DNA from: Polycladomyces zharkentensis
Lineage (GTDB): Bacteria > Bacillota > Bacilli > Thermoactinomycetales > JIR-001
Direction of reading: 5' to 3'
Length of the DNA: 41,223 bases
Assembly (NCBI RefSeq): GCF_016938855.1
Contig: NZ_JAFHAP010000021.1
Span: 1 to 41,223, forward strand
Every line of letters begins with the position of its first letter. Position 1 is the stretch's first letter. The notes below the pieces were generated by a model that saw only the letters and a program-made list of their open reading frames with translations, did not search any database and was not told the origin of the DNA. Below, piece by piece: positions 1-6,902 of this stretch. The translations under genes and the position numbers were made by a program.

Positions 1-26
1 TTCACCAGACACGCCCTAGTACGGTT

Positions 27-251
27 GTGGTTGCCCCATCTTCTGTTCGTTCAGGGTGTGCCGTGTTCTTTTTTGTTTATTTGGAGCTGATGATCTCTGT
101 GGTTTGGCGGTGGGGGATTATCAATCCGAGTGCCATCGGTTCATTGATTATGTGGGGCGGACTGCTGATTGCGTATCTCATTGGTATATCCGGTGGTACG
201 TCCGACGTGTGTGACATGCCATGTATCCGAATGATCGGCGAAAACAGGTGA
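27..251 (+). CDS. Small hypothetical membrane protein, near window edge
   Basis: A 74-residue frame opens with GTG; an internal ATG at 90 would leave 53 residues. It has one or two hydrophobic stretches (about residues 12-25 and 36-54), then a short polar tail. No family is recognised. The next frame (221-466) overlaps its end by 31 bases and is also hydrophobic, so the two may be halves of one four-helix membrane protein broken by a frameshift, or two coupled small genes. No convincing ribosome binding site is visible and the window edge is close, so the start is uncertain. Confidence 0.3.
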   Translation: MVAPSSVRSGCAVFFFVYLELMISVVWRWGIINPSAIGSLIMWGGLLIAYLIGISGGTSDVCDMPCIRMIGENR

Positions 252-466
252 GAGCGGCCTGGATAGGTGGTTGGGCGTTCTTTTTTCCGGCGTTGGTTTG
301 TCTTACGGCTTGGATTTGGGGAAATGTGCACGACCGTGGGAACATGTGCAATGGGTACGTGGTGTTCGCCGCTATTGGCGCTGTGGCATTTTTCTTGCCG
401 CCGTCTTTTACGGCATGTGGGTGCGGGTGGAGATGGGGATTGATAAAACAAAGATTGGATAGATAG
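221..466 (+). CDS. Small hypothetical membrane protein
   Basis: An 81-residue frame begins with a basic segment (MYPNDRRKQVRAAW), followed by two hydrophobic helices at about residues 15-34 and 45-62, and ends with a basic tail. This is a plausible two-helix inner-membrane protein with a positive-inside start. It overlaps the preceding hydrophobic frame by 31 bases in another register. No family is recognised. It may be the C-terminal half of a frameshifted gene that starts near position 27. Confidence 0.3.
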   Translation: MYPNDRRKQVRAAWIGGWAFFFPALVCLTAWIWGNVHDRGNMCNGYVVFAAIGAVAFFLPPSFTACGCGWRWGLIKQRLDR

Positions 467-607
467 GTTCTATCTGTTTATCAAGCATAGGTTTCTGTTG
501 CCAGCTCATATATGGGGGCTTCATGCTGTTTTCAGGTGGAGCCTTTTTTCTTTCAACTGAAAACCAGAAAATAGACTATGAATGAATTGGCAGAAAGGAG
601 ACCGATG

Positions 608-1108
608 ATGGTAGACAAAGATGAACTTGTTGAACTTCTGAGACAATGGGGAGTATCGCATGCCGAGGAGTGGGCGGAACAAGAGTTGCGTGATGAACAT
701 TTTGCGGTTCTCGCGATGTTTCGATTTCTGCGACCGCTCCAACATATGCTGGATGGTTATCTTTACGGTAGTGAATACTGGGTGCAACAAACCATCGAAC
801 GGAAAGACCCTACAGCTGAAGTGTTGAAGGAAATGATCGATGCCGGAATCGCACCTGAGAAAATTGGATGGTTTGCTTATTGGATTGCCAGAGAAGCTAT
901 CAATGCAGTCCTCTATCGCTTGGACGATCCTGCTGGTGGTGATTATGATTTGCCGAATGAGGGAGAAGGATTACCCAGTTGGAGTTTGCAAGAACGTATC
1001 GAGCATAGAGAGGGGACAAAATGGACCGCCGAATTGACAGGCAGAGTGATCGGAGGCATGCATACTCTTTTCCCTTTTCATAACCCGGAAGACAAGAAGA
1101 TGGAATGA
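608..1108 (+). CDS. Hypothetical soluble protein
   Basis: The protein has about 167 residues, is acidic and tryptophan-rich and probably all-helical. It has no signal peptide or membrane segment and belongs to no family I recognise. Three in-frame ATGs occur at 578, 605 and 608. The strong site AAAGGAG at about 594-600 lies 7 bases before the ATG at 608, so that start is preferred, with 605 as the alternative. The gene stands alone between the small membrane genes and a degraded copy of repeat family A. Its base composition and codon use look like ordinary coding sequence. Confidence 0.65.
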   Translation: MVDKDELVELLRQWGVSHAEEWAEQELRDEHFAVLAMFRFLRPLQHMLDGYLYGSEYWVQQTIERKDPTAEVLKEMIDAGIAPEKIGWFAYWIAREAINAVLYRLDDPAGGDYDLPNEGEGLPSWSLQERIEHREGTKWTAELTGRVIGGMHTLFPFHNPEDKKME

Positions 1109-1133
1109 TTGATGAGAAACAGCACCAAAGGTC

Positions 1134-1255
1134 GAGAATGCTGCGATTCCGGGTGCGCCGTTTTGCCTATCGCTCCTGTTTCGCTGGGAGCGGGTCCGAA
1201 TCCCGTCGAGTGTGGGGTGCTTAAGACGGGAAATCCGAACCCACGGACTTTGTCA
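1134..1255. repeat. Degraded, rearranged copy of dispersed repeat family A
   Basis: The block GATTCCGGGTGCGCCGTTTT followed by ATCGCTCCTGTTTCGC is the reverse complement of the core of the copy at 37454-37642. Immediately after it, GACGGGAAATCCG and ACTTTGTCAACAA match the forward orientation of the same family. This locus is therefore a deleted, partly inverted mosaic, not a clean copy. It fills the gap between the genes at 608-1108 and 1295-1459. Confidence 0.5.
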
Positions 1256-1294
1256 ACAACCTGAAGGTCCAACCTCGGGGCGACTGAAACGACG

Positions 1295-1459
1295 TCATTC
1301 TCCATCCGGATAATGTTTGGCCAAATATTCGTGAATTGCCCGGTCTGCTTGTTCCAATGTGTCAAATGTGGCAAGTTCACCGGAGAATTCCACCTGAATG
1401 CGTCCGTCGGGCAACAGGCGGCGGTCTACGGATACAGGGTCTTGGCGGAACGGTTCCAT
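1295..1459 (-). CDS. Small hypothetical protein (54 aa), last of a minus-strand run
   Basis: On the minus strand an ATG at 1459 opens 54 codons ending in TGA at 1295-1297. The product starts MEPFRQDPVSVDRRLLPDGR and ends in an amphipathic helix rich in Ala, Glu and Leu. AAAAGGAG lies about ten bases upstream of the ATG. The protein is small, soluble and acidic, with no recognised family. It appears to be the last of three tiny genes on this strand (1597-1749, 1484-1600, 1295-1459). A longer overlapping frame in another register (1377-1577, GTG start) has poorer composition and is taken to be a shadow. Confidence 0.5.
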   Translation of the reverse strand: MEPFRQDPVSVDRRLLPDGRIQVEFSGELATFDTLEQADRAIHEYLAKHYPDGE

Positions 1460-1483
1460 AGGGCGTTTGCTCCTTTTTGTGTC

Positions 1484-1600
1484 TTACATGTTTGGGAGGC
1501 GATTTTTCACTTTCCGCTTCCACCGGGACAGAATCATGGTCGCGGTCAGGTTGATCCTCGCCTCCCACTGGTTTCACCAGTCCAGCTCCATGTGCGTCAT
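1484..1600 (-). pseudogene. Small gene with an in-frame TGA at codon 9
   Basis: The ATG at 1600 overlaps the stop of the upstream 50-residue gene as ATGA, the usual sign of translational coupling. The frame reads MTHMELDW, then TGA, then continues for 29 codons rich in Trp, Arg and Lys to a TAA at 1484-1486. The part after the TGA looks like genuine protein (NQWEARINLTATMILSRWKR). The simplest reading is a nonsense change, perhaps of a TGG codon, in a 38-residue gene. A sequencing error or an unrelated downstream frame cannot be excluded. Confidence 0.35.
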
Positions 1601-1749
1601 TCGGTCTGCTCTTCGACTTCTTTGTTCATCGCAGTGACGTCGGCTGCTTCGTTGTTTTGTTCATAAGCCAGTTGAATGAATTGCGCGGCATCCGTTTCCT
1701 GCTCGTCTTCCATCTCTGTGTAGCGGGGATCATTCTTTTTGATGTTCAT
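1597..1749 (-). CDS. Small acidic hypothetical protein (50 aa)
   Basis: On the minus strand the ATG at 1749 follows AAGGAGG by about seven bases, a near-ideal ribosome binding site. The 50-residue product begins MNIKKNDPRYTEMEDEQETD and is very acidic, with no membrane segment and no recognised family. Its stop codon overlaps the start of the next tiny gene. It is the first of a run of three small genes, transcribed away from the membrane-protein gene at 1894. Confidence 0.6.
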   Translation of the reverse strand: MNIKKNDPRYTEMEDEQETDAAQFIQLAYEQNNEAADVTAMNKEVEEQTE

Positions 1750-1893
1750 CTTCGTGGCCTCCTTAATGGGTGATACCCATATTATGGGGAATTGGCCGAA
1801 GGATTATGAGCGATGAAGCGACAAGTGAAAAAAGGATCAATGATCGATGATCACTTTGAGCATTTGAATCTTCGCAATGGGAATCATTGACTG

Positions 1894-2172
1894 ATGGGGG
1901 AGTCATTTTTGGAAACAGGAAATCGCGGCATCCGTATTTTATCTACATTTTTGATGATATTTGGTTTCATGGTAGCCATCCTCCGCGCCGTGCAGATCGG
2001 ACTTTCCATTGGTATGCACAAGGTCTTGTGTATGCCCGTGCAAGGGTGCACGGATACGGAGATCGGTTTTTTTTACGCATTGCTCAGCGTCATGTTGCCC
2101 GGCTTGCTGTTTGCCGGCGGGTTGGGACTTCGACAAGGAAAGCTGGGGTTGGTGGTCGCTGGCCATTTATAA
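1894..2172 (+). pseudogene. N-terminal part of a membrane-protein gene split by the TnpB element
   Basis: The frame gives 92 residues with hydrophobic helices at about 16-39 and 58-80. It may start at ATG 1894 or at TTG 1909, which has GGGGGAG in front of it. Its TAA stop is formed by the first two bases of the inserted element, since the host sequence ends with TTTAT at 2166-2170. Removing 2171-3660 joins this frame, with no gap, to the membrane-protein frame at 3661-3875. That restores a 163-residue protein with about four helices. The family is not recognised. The gene is interrupted, and this part could still be made as a truncated protein. Confidence 0.6.
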
Positions 2173-2238
2173 AATACGAGCGGGAAATTCCAGCCCTTCA
2201 GGGTTGGGATGAAAGCGAGCGTCTGAGGGAGGGGTTTT

Positions 2239-2391
2239 TTACCCCTCTCGCAAGTCCGACATTTTTTGTAAATACTCTTTGACTAACTTCTCAATAATCT
2301 TGCTAGCATCTGTATTTTCTTTAGCAGCTTGTAATTTTAGTTGCTTAATCACTTCTTCATCTAACGAAGTTGTGAATTTTTTGCGTGGCAT
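2239..2391 (-). CDS. Ribbon-helix-helix (CopG/Arc-like) DNA-binding protein
   Basis: The ATG at 2391 on the minus strand is preceded by GGAGGG and opens 50 codons. The product starts MPRKKFTTSLDEEVIKQLKL. A basic beta strand (KKFTTSL) is followed by two helices (DEEVIKQLKLQAAKEN and DASKIIEKLVKEYL). This is the ribbon-helix-helix fold, which dimerises and puts the strand pair into the DNA major groove. The gene diverges from tnpB, and the 66-base space between them holds a TACGTA inverted repeat over the tnpB promoter. It therefore probably represses tnpB and perhaps itself. Its stop falls inside the element's left-end hairpin, so it belongs to the element. Confidence 0.75.
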   Translation of the reverse strand: MPRKKFTTSLDEEVIKQLKLQAAKENTDASKIIEKLVKEYLQKMSDLREG

Positions 2392-2404
2392 TAATTTTCC
2401 CTCC

Positions 2405-2433
2405 TTGTCCTATTACGTATTTACGTATATAAT
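2405..2433 (+). promoter_or_regulatory. tnpB promoter with a TACGTA palindromic operator
   Basis: TTGTCC (2405-2410, four of six consensus bases) and TATAAT (2428-2433, perfect) are 17 bases apart. Two TACGTA hexamers at 2414-2419 and 2422-2427 fill the spacer. Each hexamer is a palindrome and the pair is a symmetric 14-base site. A site of this size and position suits a ribbon-helix-helix dimer or dimer pair blocking RNA polymerase. That the neighbouring gene product is the binder is inferred from adjacency. Confidence 0.65.
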
Positions 2434-2457
2434 ATAGGAAAAGGAGGTGAAAAGCAA

Positions 2458-3588
2458 ATGCACAAAGCGTTTAAATTTCGGATCTATCCAACGAGAGAAC
2501 AAGTTACACTCATTAATAAATCCATTGGTTGTAGTCGTTTTGTATTCAATCACTTTCTAGCCAAATGGAATGAAACATACGAGCAAACAGGAAAAGGACT
2601 AACCTATAGTGCTTGTTCCAAACAATTAACCCAATTAAAGAAGGAACTGGAGTGGTTGAAAGAAGTAGATTCTACTGCACTACAAAACGCATTGAAACAT
2701 CTGGATGACGCATTCAAACGCTTTTTCAAAAGGCAGAATGAACGTCCACGCTTCAAAAGCAGGAAAAATCCTGTTCAATCATACACCAGTCAATGCAATC
2801 ATCCTAAGAAAGGGAAACCCACAATTGAAGTAGTTGGAAACAAAACCAAGCTACCAAAACTAGGATGGGTTAAGTTTGCAAAATCCAGAGAAGTAGAAGG
2901 AAAAATCCTTTCCGCTACGATTCGTCGCAGTCCATCAGGAAAATATTTTGTTTCTATCCTATGTGAAATGAACTACTGCCCATATGTTCCAGTAGATCAA
3001 GAAAAAGCAGTTGGTGTGGATCTTGGCTTGAAAGATTTCGCAATCCTTTCAAACGGTCAAAAAATCAATGCTCCCAAGTACTTCAGAAAGTACGAAAAAC
3101 AATTGGTCAGATGGCAACGAACCATGTCACGTAGGCAATATGGCGGTAGCAATTGGAACAAAGCACGTTTAAAGGTTGCTAAGATCCATGAAAAGATCGT
3201 AAATGCAAGGCATGACTTTCTTCATAAAATGTCAACCAAACTGATTCACGAAAACCAAGTGATCTGTTTGGAAGACTTGCAAGTGAAAAACATGGTGAAA
3301 AATCATAAGCTGGCAAAATCAATTACGGATGTGTCATGGTCTGAGTTTGTCGCGATGCTGAAATATAAGGCTGAGTGGTACGGTAGAACCATAGTTAAAG
3401 TCGGTAAGTCCTTTCCATCCAGCCAGCTATGTTCCAACTGTGGGCGTCGCCATAAAGAGGTAAAGAACCTCAATCTAAGAGAATGGACATGCCCAGAGTG
3501 CCAAACTCACCATGACCGAGACATCAACGCATCCATCAATATCCTGCAAGAAGGTATAAGACTTTTCACCGCAGGGCTTGCGGGTTGA
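2458..3588 (+). CDS. tnpB: TnpB, RNA-guided RuvC-type nuclease of an IS200/IS605-type element
   Basis: The 376-residue protein appears full length. It has the N-terminal [10 protein letters not shown] segment, a RuvC-I Asp at D188 ([10 protein letters not shown]), a RuvC-II Glu at E272 (ICLEDLQ), a four-cysteine zinc ribbon (C325, C328, C345, C348), and a RuvC-III Asp at D355 (DRDINAS). All three catalytic acids are present, so the nuclease should be active. TnpB proteins cut DNA next to a short target-adjacent motif using an RNA from the element's right end. Here the motif should be TTTAT, the sequence flanking the left end. AAGGAGG precedes the ATG by nine bases. The base composition is more AT-rich than the neighbouring genes, a sign of transfer. 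Confidence 0.93.
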   Translation: MHKAFKFRIYPTREQVTLINKSIGCSRFVFNHFLAKWNETYEQTGKGLTYSACSKQLTQLKKELEWLKEVDSTALQNALKHLDDAFKRFFKRQNERPRFKSRKNPVQSYTSQCNHPKKGKPTIEVVGNKTKLPKLGWVKFAKSREVEGKILSATIRRSPSGKYFVSILCEMNYCPYVPVDQEKAVGVDLGLKDFAILSNGQKINAPKYFRKYEKQLVRWQRTMSRRQYGGSNWNKARLKVAKIHEKIVNARHDFLHKMSTKLIHENQVICLEDLQVKNMVKNHKLAKSITDVSWSEFVAMLKYKAEWYGRTIVKVGKSFPSSQLCSNCGRRHKEVKNLNLREWTCPECQTHHDRDINASINILQEGIRLFTAGLAG

Positions 3589-3660
3589 GCTTGGTCAATA
3601 TCCTGTCAGTAGATGGGAGTTCCCAAGAATCCCACGGATTCAGCCGTGTGGAGTGTCAAC
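3540..3660 (+). ncRNA. Probable omega RNA (TnpB guide RNA) scaffold
   Basis: In the TnpB family the guide RNA comes from the 3' end of tnpB and the right end of the element, and its guide lies just outside the right end. Here the right end folds as CCCACGG...CCGTGTGG, directly before the terminal GTGTCAAC. A guide would be read from about 3661 onward, inside the broken membrane-protein gene. It would match the empty site behind TTTAT. The 5' limit given is a guess. Confidence 0.5.
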
Positions 3661-3875
3661 ACGTGTTCGACCCCATTGTAGCATTTGTCACCAGAGGTGC
3701 TTCAGTTAATATCTTGTTGCTCATTTACGCTTTTCTCTGCCTGCTTCTGCTCATTTATCTCTATCGGGAAAAAGTATTGGCATACGCCTCCATTCAGGGA
3801 AATAAGAGAAGAAATTTGTTGATCCTGTTTTGGACCTCGGTTATCATCTTGATGTTATTTGAATTAAGCGTATGA
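3661..3875 (+). pseudogene. C-terminal part of the membrane-protein gene split by the TnpB element
   Basis: The frame is open through the element's right end, but the native part starts at 3661. It encodes about 71 residues with two strongly hydrophobic helices (SVNILLLIYAFLCLLLLIY and LLILFWTSVIILMLFEL) separated by a basic loop. It joins in frame to the part ending at 2170 when the element is removed (TTA TAC GTG). It lacks its own good start site. The next gene, the pseudouridine synthase, begins 74 bases on. Confidence 0.55.
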
Positions 3876-3949
3876 ATGAAAGCCAAAATCCAATGGGAAA
3901 CATGATCCAACTGCTGTGGAGCGGGCAGAGGAGGAAGTGAGGTGAAAAC

Positions 3950-4873
3950 ATGGAATCACACACCGTGATGACACATCGTGTCGATGAGTCGGAGGACGGC
4001 AAGATGGTCCGCCAGGTCCTGCGCAACCGGTTCCGGTTTTCCCGCCGCCAGTTTCGCCGATTGAAGGTGACCGATGGTGTTCGGGTCAACGGTTCATTCG
4101 CCTATTTGACCTCCCGCGTGAAGACGGGGGATGTCATCACTGTCACCCTGACGGACGAAGAACCGGTGCACATTCCTCCTCAACCCGTCCCCTTACACAT
4201 CATGTATGAAGATGAAGATCTGCTGGTGTTGGACAAACAACCGGGTGTCGTTGTGCATCCGACCAAAGATTACCGGGATTGGACATTGGCCAACGGTTTG
4301 GTGCATCATTGGCGGGAAAGGGGAGAGACTCATCAGGTACGGCCGGTTACAAGGCTGGATAAAGAGACGTCGGGCTTGATCGTGTTTGCCAAGCATGCAC
4401 ACGCCCATGCTTTTTTATCCGGGCAGATGGCGAACAAGCGGTATAAACGCGAATATTTGGCCATCGTGCACGGCCGTGTGTTGCGGACATCCGGTACGAT
4501 CGATGCCCCGATCGGTCGGGACCCCGCCCACACCAGCCGCCGCATCGTAACCCCGGACGGAGCGGAGGCGGTCACCCACTACCGGGTGGAGGCGGCTTTT
4601 TCCAAGGCATCGTTGGTACGTCTCTCACTGGAAACGGGGCGAACCCATCAAATTCGCGTCCATTTGGCGCATCTCGGTCATCCGATCATCGGCGACACCT
4701 TATATGGAAATGAGGAAGATGCGGCCATGTGGGGAATGGAGCGGCAAGCCCTGCATGCCGCGCGATTGACGCTCATCCATCCGCGCGACAAATCCTCGCG
4801 CACCTGGGAATCCCCCATTCCTGCGGATATGAAACGGCTGTTGGACCGGGTGAAACAGGCGGAAAACAAGTGA
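3950..4873 (+). CDS. RluA-family 23S rRNA/tRNA pseudouridine synthase
   Basis: The 307-residue protein converts specific uridines in RNA to pseudouridine. An N-terminal S4-like RNA-binding region (about residues 20-70, containing RFSRRQFRRLKV) is followed by the catalytic domain. The motif RLDKETSG contains the catalytic Asp at about D137, and GRTHQIRVHL and GDTLYG are the other family signatures. Length and domain order match Bacillus RluD-like enzymes (YjbO/YhcT/YlyB type); which paralogue is not clear, so no symbol is given. AGGTG a few bases upstream supports the ATG. It looks like a stand-alone gene, with the lipase start 72 bases after its stop. Confidence 0.9.
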   Translation: MESHTVMTHRVDESEDGKMVRQVLRNRFRFSRRQFRRLKVTDGVRVNGSFAYLTSRVKTGDVITVTLTDEEPVHIPPQPVPLHIMYEDEDLLVLDKQPGVVVHPTKDYRDWTLANGLVHHWRERGETHQVRPVTRLDKETSGLIVFAKHAHAHAFLSGQMANKRYKREYLAIVHGRVLRTSGTIDAPIGRDPAHTSRRIVTPDGAEAVTHYRVEAAFSKASLVRLSLETGRTHQIRVHLAHLGHPIIGDTLYGNEEDAAMWGMERQALHAARLTLIHPRDKSSRTWESPIPADMKRLLDRVKQAENK

Positions 4874-4945
4874 AAAACAGGCAGCAGGAATTTGGCTCCT
4901 TTCGAGAGAATGGCACACTCATTCCACGGAAAGGAGCGATACCCA

Positions 4946-6601
4946 GTGAGACACAGAAAATGGTTCCTCTTTGCCGCCTTGTTGATGTGCATCCTCTTGG
5001 TTCCCGGCACACCGGCAGTCGGAAAGGCGAGCGTTCCGCCTCCCGTCAAGATGGGACAGGTGAACGGGGGCGATGTATCCACCGCCACTGATCCGCCGGG
5101 AACATGGTATTTGGGAGCGACACCGCCCAATGCCGATTCCGGCAAGCCACCAATCGTATTTGTTCAGGGGTTGAACGGCACGGCCGAAAGTTGGTGGGAA
5201 GACACGGTATACCATGGCCGCAACGATATGTATGAAGACGCTTACCATGCAGGATACCGAACAGCGTTCCTGCAGTTGTGGGACGCTTCGGGTAACGGCG
5301 GTGCGAGCATGTGGGACAACGGTCAGTTGCTGGCCGAGCTGTTGCGCCAGATTTCACAATACTTCGGGCAACCGGTCAATGTGGTGGCGCACAGCAAAGG
5401 CGGGATCGATGCACAGACTGCGTTGGTGTATTACGGTGCCTCTCCCTATGTGGGCAAGGTTATCACGTTGGGGTCCCCGCATCACGGCTCGCATCTGGCC
5501 GACCTGGCTTACAGCTGGTACGCGGGGTGGCTGGCTGACTTGTTGGGGATCAAAAGTGACGGGGTATACGTTCTGCAGACGGGCTACATGGACCAATTCC
5601 GCTCTGATACGGACGGACGTCCCGAGGTGAGCCGCAATCCGTTCTACACCGCTGCGGGTACCAACTGGGGACCGTTTCCCTCCGCATTGTGGACGGGCGG
5701 AGCGTATCTGTCGGTGCATGGCAGCAATGACGGGCTGGTCAATGTATGGAGTACCCAATTGCCCTACGCGTCCCATATTTTTACGGAAAATTTCGATCAC
5801 GATTTGATCCGCACCGGCTCTGCTTCATTCAACCGGATTGAACCGTTGTTGCGAACGGGTAAAACGGCGATGACGGCAGAACCGTCGGCGCATGCGTCCG
5901 CAACCAGGGATGCCGTGCAAACGGCCGCCGCCCAACAAGTGGTGCGCGGACAGTCCCTCCCGGCAGGGCAAACCGTGACGGAGACGGTACCGGTCGAATC
6001 CGGCAATGGAGAAGTGGTGTTTCACGTGATGACCGGACATGCAGGAGCACAGGTGACGCTGGAGTCCCCGACAGGTCAGATTTACAACAGTCAAAGCCCG
6101 CAATATTTCACCGGTGTCGATCAGGGTATTTTCCGCAACGCGAATGTAAGCGCTTTCCGAATCGCGCAACCCGCCGTCGGCAACTGGAAAGTAAGCATTC
6201 AAAACAGCGTGGACGACGCGTATCTGATGGCGGTCACCTATACTTCCGCATCCGGTTTGCAATATCAGATCGACCCGGTCAAGGGCAAGAACGGGGTCTT
6301 TGCGGTCAAAGTGACGCCCGCCGCGGCTTCGGCCCGCTGGGACCGTTGGAACGTCCGCGTCCGTGTCGTGCCGCCTTCGGCTCAAACGGCAGCGGCCATG
6401 AATCAGCAAAGGATGGAGATGCGCCTGGTTCCTTCACGACAGGCCGGTGGATTTGTCGGCACTTTGCCTGCCTTCACCCAAACAGGCGTGTATAATGTCA
6501 CCGTCGATGTAAGCGGTTGGACCCCGGACGGCCACCCGTTCGCCCGGACCTGGATTGAATCGGTGTACGTTCCGGGAAAAACGTCCTCGATGAAACGGTG
6601 A
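4946..6601 (+). CDS. Secreted triacylglycerol lipase-like alpha/beta hydrolase
   Basis: The 551-residue protein should hydrolyse ester bonds of lipids outside the cell. A signal peptide (MRHRKWFLFAALLMCILLV... ending near GKA) precedes the hydrolase domain. The oxyanion-region strand IVFVQGLNG is followed by the nucleophile elbow AHSKGG (S150) and the family segment TLGSPHHGSHLAD. The acid is probably D262 (SNDGLV) and the base H285 (FDHDLIR). After about residue 300 comes a beta-rich C-terminal region of about 250 residues of unknown role. The GTG at 4946 is chosen because AAAGGAG lies nine bases before it and the signal peptide begins there. An upstream in-frame ATG at 4892 would add 18 polar residues. 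Confidence 0.85.
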   Translation: MRHRKWFLFAALLMCILLVPGTPAVGKASVPPPVKMGQVNGGDVSTATDPPGTWYLGATPPNADSGKPPIVFVQGLNGTAESWWEDTVYHGRNDMYEDAYHAGYRTAFLQLWDASGNGGASMWDNGQLLAELLRQISQYFGQPVNVVAHSKGGIDAQTALVYYGASPYVGKVITLGSPHHGSHLADLAYSWYAGWLADLLGIKSDGVYVLQTGYMDQFRSDTDGRPEVSRNPFYTAAGTNWGPFPSALWTGGAYLSVHGSNDGLVNVWSTQLPYASHIFTENFDHDLIRTGSASFNRIEPLLRTGKTAMTAEPSAHASATRDAVQTAAAQQVVRGQSLPAGQTVTETVPVESGNGEVVFHVMTGHAGAQVTLESPTGQIYNSQSPQYFTGVDQGIFRNANVSAFRIAQPAVGNWKVSIQNSVDDAYLMAVTYTSASGLQYQIDPVKGKNGVFAVKVTPAAASARWDRWNVRVRVVPPSAQTAAAMNQQRMEMRLVPSRQAGGFVGTLPAFTQTGVYNVTVDVSGWTPDGHPFARTWIESVYVPGKTSSMKR

Positions 6602-6640
6602 GTTGGGTCCAGGTTGACGGGGTATGGGTGAGGTTTAGCG

Positions 6641-6796
6641 ATTTCCGATTTCCCGTCTTCCGTAGCGACAGACAGAGTCGCTCGACGTTGTTCCAAGAGG
6701 GTGGCCGTATTTCCACGAGCGATCTTGGAGCTTGCCGAGAGGGAAAACGGCTCACCCGTAACAGGAAAGTGGTTCCACCACTTTGTCAGCAACTCT
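6641..6796 (+). repeat. Dispersed repeat family A, copy 2
   Basis: This intergenic block shares long stretches with 10979-11156 and 37454-37642: AGAGTCGCTCGACG, AGAGGGTGGCCGT, GAGAGGGAAAACGGC and CACTTTGTCAGCA. An inverted repeat (GGGTGGCCGT...ACGGCTCACCC) can form a long hairpin. It lies downstream of the lipase and stops just before a terminator hairpin. No reading frame is conserved among the copies. Confidence 0.75.
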
Positions 6797-6821
6797 CCCC
6801 TTCCCACGAAGGGGTTTTTTT
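6797..6821 (+). terminator. Rho-independent terminator after the lipase
   Basis: CCCCTTC and GAAGGGG form a seven-pair stem with a CCAC loop, followed by seven T residues. It lies about 195 bases after the lipase stop, directly after repeat copy A2, and would end transcription before the dehydrogenase gene. Confidence 0.85.
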
Positions 6822-6902
6822 GTACCCGGAATTCCATGTGCATCGTTTATGAAAAAAGGGGAGATTTTCGGTAGAATGGAGGAGAATGAAGGAGGGAAAC
6901 CG

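Larger units (their letters stand above)
2171..3660 (+). mobile_element. IS200/IS605-type TnpB element with a divergent RHH gene (element 1)
   Basis: The element runs from just after TTTAT (2166-2170) to a right end reading GTGTCAAC. Its left end has TTGGGATGAAAGC and a subterminal hairpin (GAGGGGT at 2229-2235, ACCCCTC at 2241-2247). Its right end has AGAATCCCACGG...CCGTGTGGAGTGTC, a fold typical of IS200/IS605 right ends. It carries no TnpA transposase, only tnpB and, on the other strand, a small ribbon-helix-helix gene. The borders are supported because cutting it out restores one reading frame across the junction, and because element 3 on the minus strand shares both ends and TTTAT. Confidence 0.8.

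Noticed and set aside
1377-1577. 66-residue Pro/Arg-rich minus frame overlapping the small genes
   Set aside because: It has an odd composition and no good binding site, while the frame at 1295-1459 fits better; taken as a shadow.
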